Origin: an uncultured Chloroflexota bacterium
GTDB taxonomy: Bacteria > Chloroflexota > Anaerolineae > Anaerolineales > Villigracilaceae
Direction: 5' to 3'
Length of the DNA: 12,405 bases
NCBI GenBank assembly: GCA_903837815.1
Contig: CAILWD010000155.1
Span: forward strand, 1 to 12,405
Positions 7,701 to 12,405 of this stretch are shown here, piece after piece. Under the pieces are notes generated by a model. That model saw nothing but the letters and a program-made list of their open reading frames with translations. It was not told where the DNA came from and made no database searches. The stretch's first letter is position 1, and every line of letters starts with the position of its first letter. The translations under genes and the position numbers were made by a program.

Positions 7701-10700
7701 TGATTGATTCAAACCTGGTATTCCTGGAGGCCTTTGCCAACGACCCGACTCGCCTGCTGCTTCCCCCCGAACAAGTGATCGGCCGCCCTGTTTCCGAGCT
7801 CTTGCCCCCGTACCTGGCCGACCTGACAGCAGAGAAAGTCCGCCTCACCCTGCAAACCGGCCAAATGCAAATTTACGATTACCCGCTTGCACTTGGCGGC
7901 GAAGAATTGTTTTTCGAAGCCCGCATGACGCCGCTCAATCCAGAGTCCGTCCTGGTGCTGATCCGGGATATGACCGAAATGCACCGCGCCGAGCAAGCCC
8001 TGCGGGAGAGCGAACAGCGCTACCGGTCGCTCTTTATGACCGAGCAACGGCAAGCCCAGGAATTGGAACTGTTGCACCGGGCGCGCACCGCCATTGCGAG
8101 CCAGATGGATCTATCAGACATCTTTCGGACGACGGTCGAAGCCATCGGTCACACCTTCGGTTACACACTGGTCAGCCTCTACTTGCTCGAGGGTAGTCTG
8201 GAGGCTGGAACAGGCATACTGACGCTTCAACATGCCATAGGATACGACCGGATCATCTCACAAATCCCGACATTGAAAGGAATCAGTGGCCGCGTCACCC
8301 GCAACGGGCAGCCAGTGTTGATCCAGGATGTGCGTGCTGATCCCGATTTTCTGGAGGCTGTCGCTGGAATTGTCTCTGAGATATGCATCCCGCTGATTGA
8401 CCAAGGACGCGTCGTCGGCACATTGAACATCGAAAGCCAGCAAGAGTTAACAGAGGGTGACCTGCGACTGATGGTGGCGCTCACCGAGCATGTGAACATT
8501 GCCATTGGGAGAGCGCGGCTTTACGAGGCCTCTCGCGAGAGCGAAAGGAAATACCGGCGGTTGTCCTCACTCCTGCGGCTGATGGCCGACACCATGCCCG
8601 ATATGCTCTGGGCCAAAAACACCAACAAAGAATTCATTTTTGTGAATCAGGCCATTTGCGAGAACCTGTTGATCGCCGCCGATACCGAAGAACCGCTGGG
8701 CAAAACGGATATGTTCTTTGCCTCACGCGAACGGCAGGACCACCTGGAAGATCCGCACTGGCATACCTTTGGGGAACTGTGCCAGGATTCGGATACCATC
8801 ATTCTTGAAGAACTCAAACCCATGCAGTTCGATGAGTTTGGTAATGTCAAAGGGAAATTTTTATACCTGGATGTGCATAAAGCCCCCATGTATGATGAAG
8901 ATGGACAACTGATTGGTATCGTTGGTTCAGCCAGGGACGTGACCGCTCGTAAACAGGCCGAAACGGCGCTGCGAGGGAGCGAATCCCGCTACCGGGCCCT
9001 GTTTGAGCAGTCCAATGACGCAATTTTCCTGGAGGATCCAGAAACTGACCGGATCATTGACGCAAATCGACGCGCGGCTGAACTGATGGGTTACTCACGA
9101 GAGCAATTGCTCGAGATGCAGGTTTCAAACTTGCAGGCGCCCGAAGTGCGCAGGAATGTGTCCGGTGTCCTCCGGGAGGAGATCAGTCAGTATGGCAACC
9201 GCACTTTCGAGGGCATGAATCTGCACGCCGATGGACATCGGATCCCCGTCGAGATTACCAACACCTGGCTGACCGACCAGGGCACGGCGTTGATCCTGTC
9301 TATCATGCGCGACATCACCGAACGAAAGCGGGTGGAGGAGGTGAAGAAACTGAACGCGGAGCGTCTGGAGGCGCTGGTGGCGCTGAACAATATGACCGGT
9401 GCCAACGAAAGCGAACTCACCCATTTCGCCATGGAAACGGCGGTGCGTCTTACCGGCAGCACGATCGGCTATATCGCCTTTATGAACGAAGACGAGACTG
9501 CTCTGAGCATGTATGCCTGGTCCACGCAGGCGATGCGCGAATGTGCGATCGTGGACAGACCCATCGTGTATCCCGTTGCCTCGACCGGGCTGTGGGGAGA
9601 GGCTGTCCGCCAGCGCAAGGCAATCATCACGAACGACTATGCGGCGCCCAATCCCAGGAAGAAGGGCATGCCGGATGGTCATGTACACGTCACGCGACAC
9701 ATGAACGCCCCCACCTTCGACGGCAGCCGGATTGTCATCTTGGCGGGCGTGGGCAACAAGCCGACCGACTACGGCGATGACGATGTGCGCCAACTCTCGC
9801 TGCTCATGTCGGGACTATGGTCCATCGTTCGCCGTAAGCGGGCGGAGGAAGAACTGCGTCATCGGTTTAGCGAATTGGAGGCGGTAAACCATGTTTCCAC
9901 GGCGCTGCGCACGGCGCAAACATCGGATGAAATGCTATCGCGCCTAATGGATGAAACGCTTAAGGCACTCGAAAGCAAAGTTGGCGGTATCCTGCTATAC
10001 CAACCGGAAGATGAGGAACTTCACAATGTTGTTATGCGCGGCTGGTTCGAGGAATTAAAGGGGATATCGCATAAACTTGGGCAGGGTATCGCGGGGACCG
10101 TCTTTGCAAGCGGACAAGCGTACATCTCGCATGAATTCGCCAGCGACCCGCTTGTCCACCCAGCCTCGGTCGATAGAATTCCAAAGGGGTGGGGCGGAAT
10201 TTGCGTTCCCATCCGCACCGCGGACGAGGTCGCAGGTGTTATGTTCGTTTCCATGTTGTTACCGTGTGAAATTACGTCAGATCAAGCCAAACTCCTGACC
10301 ACATTGGCTGAGATGGCGGGCACCGCCCTGCATCGCTTGCGCTTGCATGAACAGACGCATATGGCTGCAGCGGAACTAGCGCTGGCATATGACACAACGC
10401 TGGAGGGTTGGGCCGGCGCGCTGGAACTGCGCGACCAGGAAACGGTGGGCCACACACGCCGAGTGGTGGAAGGGACCATCGAACTGGCGCGCATGATGGA
10501 GGTGAGCGAGGCTGAGTTGGAGAACATCCGCCGCGGCGCGCTCCTGCACGATATTGGCAAGATGGGCATTCCCGATTCGGTATTACTCAAACCCGGCACA
10601 TTGGACGAACGCGAATGGGAGATCATGCGGCGGCATCCAGAGTATGCCTTCAATCTGCTGAAGCAGATTGAATATCTGTATTCGGCTCTCAACATTCCAT

Positions 10701-10942
10701 ACTGTCACCATGAGAAGTGGGATGGGAGCGGGTATCCGCGAGGGTTGAAAGGAGATGAGATTCCGCTGGAGGCACGGATCTTTGCGGTCGTGGATGTATG
10801 GGATGCGTTGACGAACAACCGTCCGTATCGCCCCGCGTGGTCGAATGACAAGGCGCTGGAATACATACGCCAGCAAAGCGGAAAGCACTTTGACCCCAAT
10901 ATAGCAAATCATTTCCTAGATATGATTTTGGGAGGTGGTTAG
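4763..10942 (+). CDS. Giant multi-PAS/multi-GAF HD-GYP protein, predicted cyclic-di-GMP phosphodiesterase (2059 aa)
   Basis: I choose the ATG at 4763, preceded by GAGG about six bases upstream. The GTG at 4700 is in frame but lies inside the ubiX remnant without a good binding site. No transmembrane segment is seen, so the protein is probably cytosolic. Approximate modules: PAS 15-135, PAS 145-268, PAS 282-404, GAF 412-577, PAS 590-706, PAS 716-836, PAS 843-956, PAS 960-1078, GAF 1106-1255, PAS 1268-1400, PAS 1410-1523, GAF 1533-1693, GAF 1700-1865, HD-GYP 1876-2056. Most PAS modules end in the usual DITERK or DITARK step leading into a helical linker. The HD-GYP domain has E1893, H1897, H1929-D1930 (in HDIGK), H1958, H1982-H1983 (in HHEKWDGSGYP) and D2011. 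This is the full ligand set, with spacing like that of the three-metal HD-GYP enzymes as I recall them. There is no GGDEF, EAL, receiver or histidine kinase domain. It should degrade cyclic-di-GMP in response to small ligands, gases, light or redox state sensed by the PAS and GAF modules. Which ligands these are cannot be read from the sequence. The HD-GYP and overall class are secure. Exact module borders are approximate. Confidence 0.95.
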   Translation: MKKQTHRRLLGKDNQFLLDEIQRLAHLGYWKLDLPANRMVWSAEVSRIFGLDPQENQTTYEDFLTVIHLEDRATVDAAYRASVLEKRNEFEIEHRIIQSGSGEIRYVYQKCVHERDRQGAIVRSTGIVQDITERKRMENALRENEVRHQQLAENISDVVWTADLSFNTTYISPSIQKLTGDTPERYISRSLEERHPPAAIEVFKQVFAEETQKDSLPGVNKARTRILEVEHYTTAGAIIWTAIHLSFLRDSLGNITGIIGVTRDITARKQAEEALQESEKRYRLLAENASDVIWTMDLNLRSTYTSPAVKRLRGYEPEEAVRQPLEVALTPASFEIVSRVLSEELAAEKRPGQDLHRSRTLELEAIRKDGSTVWTEAIVTFLRDRNGQPVEILGVTRDITERKRAEETLQWQARFQRLLMDISLTYINLPPAEVSAEVDNSLAELGAFVGADRAYIFTYDFPAQICINTHEWCAEGIMPQMARLQAVPLETAPDWVAAHTQGQPFYIPDVSALPPGGVKDFLATQDILGLLTVPMMDGAACVGFIGFDSVRQPRHYSDDEQRLLKVFAELLVNVHRRQQAEQALEVALTKYKTLFETFPLGISVTDETGRILETNATAEKLLAVPQDEHTQRDIDSPTWRLIREDGTPMPPEEYVSVQALKEKHLVENVRMGILKPDETVTWLNVTAAPLPMPGYGVVITYGDITAQLRAEQALHENNQFITSLLRAIPVAVFFKDWEGRYLGCNDVFSEIMGVSAETIRGKTVYELWPGELARTYHEKDLELMRNRQHQTYEFQVKDKDGQIRPVIFAKDVFLDASGQPAGMVGAFIDITERKHMENQMRVKEWAISDSINAIALADLGGNLTFANPAFLSLWGYPSDAEVLGKGSVEFWQSREEAADVMTTLRQEGHWRGELLGKRRDGSRFIAEVSASLVLDESKRPLSLLGVFEDITGRKQAEAELHRSLDRNRAMLTAQPDLLFVIDSNLVFLEAFANDPTRLLLPPEQVIGRPVSELLPPYLADLTAEKVRLTLQTGQMQIYDYPLALGGEELFFEARMTPLNPESVLVLIRDMTEMHRAEQALRESEQRYRSLFMTEQRQAQELELLHRARTAIASQMDLSDIFRTTVEAIGHTFGYTLVSLYLLEGSLEAGTGILTLQHAIGYDRIISQIPTLKGISGRVTRNGQPVLIQDVRADPDFLEAVAGIVSEICIPLIDQGRVVGTLNIESQQELTEGDLRLMVALTEHVNIAIGRARLYEASRESERKYRRLSSLLRLMADTMPDMLWAKNTNKEFIFVNQAICENLLIAADTEEPLGKTDMFFASRERQDHLEDPHWHTFGELCQDSDTIILEELKPMQFDEFGNVKGKFLYLDVHKAPMYDEDGQLIGIVGSARDVTARKQAETALRGSESRYRALFEQSNDAIFLEDPETDRIIDANRRAAELMGYSREQLLEMQVSNLQAPEVRRNVSGVLREEISQYGNRTFEGMNLHADGHRIPVEITNTWLTDQGTALILSIMRDITERKRVEEVKKLNAERLEALVALNNMTGANESELTHFAMETAVRLTGSTIGYIAFMNEDETALSMYAWSTQAMRECAIVDRPIVYPVASTGLWGEAVRQRKAIITNDYAAPNPRKKGMPDGHVHVTRHMNAPTFDGSRIVILAGVGNKPTDYGDDDVRQLSLLMSGLWSIVRRKRAEEELRHRFSELEAVNHVSTALRTAQTSDEMLSRLMDETLKALESKVGGILLYQPEDEELHNVVMRGWFEELKGISHKLGQGIAGTVFASGQAYISHEFASDPLVHPASVDRIPKGWGGICVPIRTADEVAGVMFVSMLLPCEITSDQAKLLTTLAEMAGTALHRLRLHEQTHMAAAELALAYDTTLEGWAGALELRDQETVGHTRRVVEGTIELARMMEVSEAELENIRRGALLHDIGKMGIPDSVLLKPGTLDEREWEIMRRHPEYAFNLLKQIEYLYSALNIPYCHHEKWDGSGYPRGLKGDEIPLEARIFAVVDVWDALTNNRPYRPAWSNDKALEYIRQQSGKHFDPNIANHFLDMILGGG

Positions 10943-11170
10943 GTGTTCTTTCTCAGAGTATGCAAGTGGTTTCGACTGGGCTTCCCCTTCAGGAACGATG
11001 CGACAAGCTCAGCCACTAGCCCAACCCATCAACTTCGGGTTTGGGGAGGGGGCCCGCTTCGACACTCCCTGCAGTTGCAACGCAATGCTTTGGGTGCCCC
11101 GGAAGATCAACTGGTTCACATTCAGCGCGGGTAGGGCTTTCAATTCACGGTAGACCAGAGTCCATACAGT
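10943..11170. other. Non-coding or degraded stretch after the HD-GYP gene
   Basis: I find no credible gene here. Around 10970-11018 the text TTTCGACTGGGCTTCCCC and GCGACAAGCTCAGCCAC resembles the short dispersed repeats built on TTCGACT and AAGCTCAG that are common in many bacterial genomes, but only one degenerate copy is present. CCCAACCC (11020-11027) can pair with GGGTTTGGG (11037-11045) with one bulge. No T-run follows, so it is not a convincing terminator for the HD-GYP gene. Several short open frames cross the stretch on both strands, without ribosome binding sites or recognisable products. Confidence 0.4.
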
Positions 11171-11320
11171 GGAGGCAAAGACCACCTGCCAGCCTTGCAG
11201 GAACAGCGCGACTACCTTGGCGAGCATACCTACCAACGCCTCGACAAGCCTCGCGGCGAATACTTCCACACCAACCGGACGGTTCACGGCGGGGATGTCA
11301 CTTCGACGGTTTGGAAGAAA
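11171..11320 (+). pseudogene. gnd: 3' remnant of 6-phosphogluconate dehydrogenase
   Basis: The plus-strand frame reads DHLPALQEQRDYLGEHTYQR, followed by LDKPRGEYFHTNRT and HGGDVTSTVW. This corresponds to the extreme C-terminus of 6-phosphogluconate dehydrogenase, where the family has LPANLIQAQRDYFGAHTYER, then DKPRGEFFHTNWTG and a GG..SST.Y ending. Only about 45-50 residues of a protein of some 300-480 are present. Upstream the similarity stops, and downstream the frame runs on into unrelated sequence to 11383. Likely losses include one residue in the LPANL step and a Trp to Arg change in FHTNW. There is no start or binding site. It is a dead fragment left by a rearrangement or an assembly join. 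Confidence 0.75.
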
Positions 11321-11386
11321 GGCTATTCCTGTTCGCGACATTCGGATTGCCGAGATAAGAAAGTTCTGCAAGTTACAGGATGAAGG

Positions 11387-11566
11387 TCAACGCCTGATGC
11401 GGGAAACGATGCTCCGGAACCCCGTTCGCTTGCGATACGGGAGATACTCAAGGATCTCCCCGACCGGCGACTTCTCGGCGTCCTCCGGCATGAAGATCCT
11501 TGCGGCCAGGTTGATCCCATCCGGCATCGCAATCTAGGTGTTCTCGATCGTCCTGATCTTGCGCAC
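11387..11566 (-). pseudogene. 5' fragment of a CocE/NonD-type (peptidase S15) hydrolase, copy A
   Basis: Read on the minus strand from about 11566, the frame gives VRKIRTIENT, a stop (TAG, where the family usually has Trp in the IENEWIPMPDG step), then IAMPDGINLAARIFMPEDAE and EILEYLPYRKRTGF. After about 11420 the similarity ends, and the frame stops at 11387. Intact CocE/NonD family enzymes are serine alpha/beta-hydrolases of some 550-670 residues acting on acyl or amide bonds, including X-Pro dipeptidyl peptidase and cocaine esterase relatives. Here the catalytic Ser, Asp and His regions are all missing. A similar but clearly diverged fragment lies at the right edge of the window, so this is a paralogue and not a recent copy. 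Confidence 0.75.
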
Positions 11567-11829
11567 GGGAGGTGGCGCCCAAACCTTAGTGTTCAACCAC
11601 GCCGATCGGTACCAGCCTCCGACTAATTTTACGAAGTTACTGAAGATAAGTTTGCATATAACCTTATGTCTTTTGAGGCTCTTCGGAAATTGTTACTGTC
11701 AGCGTACGCGGTTGTAATCCATACCGTAATAGTCTGGCCAACTTTGATTTATTATTTCTTTCCAACCGATGTAACATTATGCCAATAATTGGATAGAACA
11801 TTTTGGCTTCCACGGTTTGACGTGGAACG
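11567..11829. other. AT-rich spacer without a recognised gene
   Basis: This stretch separates the copy A hydrolase fragment from csoR and is more AT-rich than its surroundings. A minus-strand open frame runs from 11861 to 11664 (65 codons). It overlaps the 3' end of csoR in another frame, has no clear binding site, and its product (with LLRYGLQPRTLTVTISEEP near the end) matches nothing I recognise. It could be a scrap of a former gene. Apart from the hairpin at 11808-11827 I see nothing else here. Confidence 0.4.
11808..11827. terminator. Short hairpin just downstream of csoR
   Basis: TTCCACG (11808-11814) pairs perfectly with CGTGGAA (11821-11827) around a six-base loop, a few bases after the csoR stop on the minus strand. 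No T-run follows on either strand, so termination activity is uncertain. Its position directly after the stop is the main reason to list it. Confidence 0.3.
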
Positions 11830-12099
11830 CTAAACCTTTGTTGACATTTCAAATACTTCACTGATCTCTTTCAGTACACGCTCACGCTCCTTTTTGTCGT
11901 TTCCCTGGATAGCAGTGATGACACACGAATTCAGGTGATCCTCCAAAATGCGCGAGCTGACCTTGTTCAAGGCAGCTTCAATGGCCTGTATCTGGCGGAT
12001 GACGTCAATACAATAGGCATCCGCCTCCACCATGCGGGTTACGCCGCGCAGGTGTCCTTCAATTGTTTTTAATCTTCGCAAAACACTGTCGTTTTCCAT
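11830..12099 (-). CDS. csoR: CsoR/RcnR-family metal-sensing repressor, CsoR (copper) type, 89 aa
   Basis: CsoR-family proteins are small all-helical tetrameric DNA-binding repressors. Copper(I) binding releases them from promoters of copper export genes. The 89-residue length fits the family. The N-terminal LRRLKTIEGHLRGVTRMVE is the typical first helix. C30, H55 and C59 have spacing of 25 and 4 residues, matching the Cys-His-Cys copper site of Mycobacterium tuberculosis CsoR (C36, H61, C65), and Y29 precedes the first Cys as there. There is no His near position 3, which argues against RcnR. The His at 55 argues against the persulfide sensor CstR, which lacks it. The ATG at 12097-12099 (minus strand) follows AGAGGA at good spacing. 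No copper ATPase, chaperone or other target is visible. The gene lies downstream of a truncated hydrolase fragment on the same strand, and the AT-rich 12109-12165 should contain its promoter, although I see no well-spaced -35/-10 pair. Family sure, exact metal inferred. Confidence 0.92.
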   Translation of the reverse strand: MENDSVLRRLKTIEGHLRGVTRMVEADAYCIDVIRQIQAIEAALNKVSSRILEDHLNSCVITAIQGNDKKERERVLKEISEVFEMSTKV

Positions 12100-12108
12100 G
12101 ACATCCTC

Positions 12109-12405
12109 TTACTTCAGATACAGATTTATATTCTTTTGGGTGTATTTCAAATGAGTTGAAGGATTGTGCTCGGGGAGATCATATTCGTTGCAAATGAGCC
12201 CTTCGGACTCACCCGTACCGCGTACGTCGACCCGCACATAGGCAAATCCTCTCGGCACGAGCCATGCCGCGGTACGATCGTCACGGGAATGAAAGCCGGT
12301 TCGCTTGCGATAGGGGAGGTACTCGAGAACTGCACCGACTGGAGCCTGTTCCGCATCTTCGGGCAGGAAGAGCCTTGCCGCGAGCTTTACGCCATCTGGC
12401 ATAGC
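12109..12405 (-). pseudogene. 5' part of a CocE/NonD-type (peptidase S15) hydrolase, copy B, truncated
   Basis: The minus-strand frame is open to the right edge of the window, so the true start may lie outside. It reads AMPDGVKLAARLFLPEDAEQ, then VLEYLPYRKRTGFHSRDD, WLVPRGFAYVRVDVRGTGES and EGLICNEYDLPEH. This is the N-terminal part of the alpha/beta-hydrolase fold of the CocE/NonD family, including the VRVDVRGTGES strand-turn that carries oxyanion-side residues. After about 12170 the family similarity stops, and 17 unrelated residues lead to a TAA at 12109-12111. The intact enzyme would be more than five times longer and the catalytic Ser nucleophile region is gone. The gene is therefore broken, and its junction lies directly in front of csoR. 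Confidence 0.8.

Noticed and set aside
4763..10942. Histidine kinase or GGDEF module in the large sensor
   Set aside because: I looked for H-box, HATPase N/G boxes and GG(D/E)EF and found none. The only output domain is HD-GYP.
11009..11371. Minus-strand frame of 120 codons
   Set aside because: It overlaps the plus-strand gnd remnant, which has specific family motifs. The minus-strand product has no recognisable family.
12125..12150. Minus-strand TTGAAA and TATAAA as a csoR promoter
   Set aside because: The spacing between them is only 14 bases, too short for a standard sigma-70 type promoter, so I do not list it as a feature.

Overview
The window looks like bacterial DNA from a Chloroflexota lineage, probably Anaerolineae. 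The support is indirect: long Thr-Pro-rich linkers in an exported, C-terminally anchored surface protein, a very large PAS/GAF signalling protein, moderate GC, and small tightly packed genes with good Shine-Dalgarno sites. No rRNA, tRNA or CRISPR array is visible, so the lineage call is an inference.

Layout. (1) Bases 1-3676 hold a compact plus-strand gene cluster whose 5' end lies outside the window. It has a partial unknown protein, a 40-residue and a 55-residue membrane protein, a 104-residue soluble protein, a 707-residue exported protein with two Thr/Pro tracts, Ig-like modules and a C-terminal membrane anchor, and a 182-residue membrane-anchored protein. Starts and stops overlap or lie within 14 bases of each other, so they are probably co-transcribed. 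I recognise none of them as a known system. A 32-base near-perfect palindrome follows the last gene. (2) Bases about 3787-4725 are decayed. They hold a 5'-truncated ISAs1-family transposase with several in-frame stops and an internal deletion. Its probable right end abuts the C-terminal part of a broken ubiX (flavin prenyltransferase). (3) Bases 4763-10942 encode one intact 2059-residue cytosolic protein with nine PAS-like and four GAF-like modules ending in an HD-GYP domain with all expected metal ligands. It is predicted to hydrolyse cyclic-di-GMP in response to several signals. (4) Bases 10943-12405 are again a mosaic: a 3' scrap of 6-phosphogluconate dehydrogenase on the plus strand, two different 5' scraps of CocE/NonD-type (peptidase S15) hydrolases on the minus strand, and between those an intact minus-strand csoR-type repressor with the Cys-His-Cys copper-binding set.

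How it fits together. The only genes with a clear biochemical role are the HD-GYP sensor and the CsoR-like repressor. The orphan surface cluster is the best candidate for an undescribed system: one exported multi-domain protein, one single-pass membrane partner and two tiny membrane proteins made from one transcript. The broken genes around the intact sensor point to repeated insertion and deletion, or to errors in assembly, and both should be considered.
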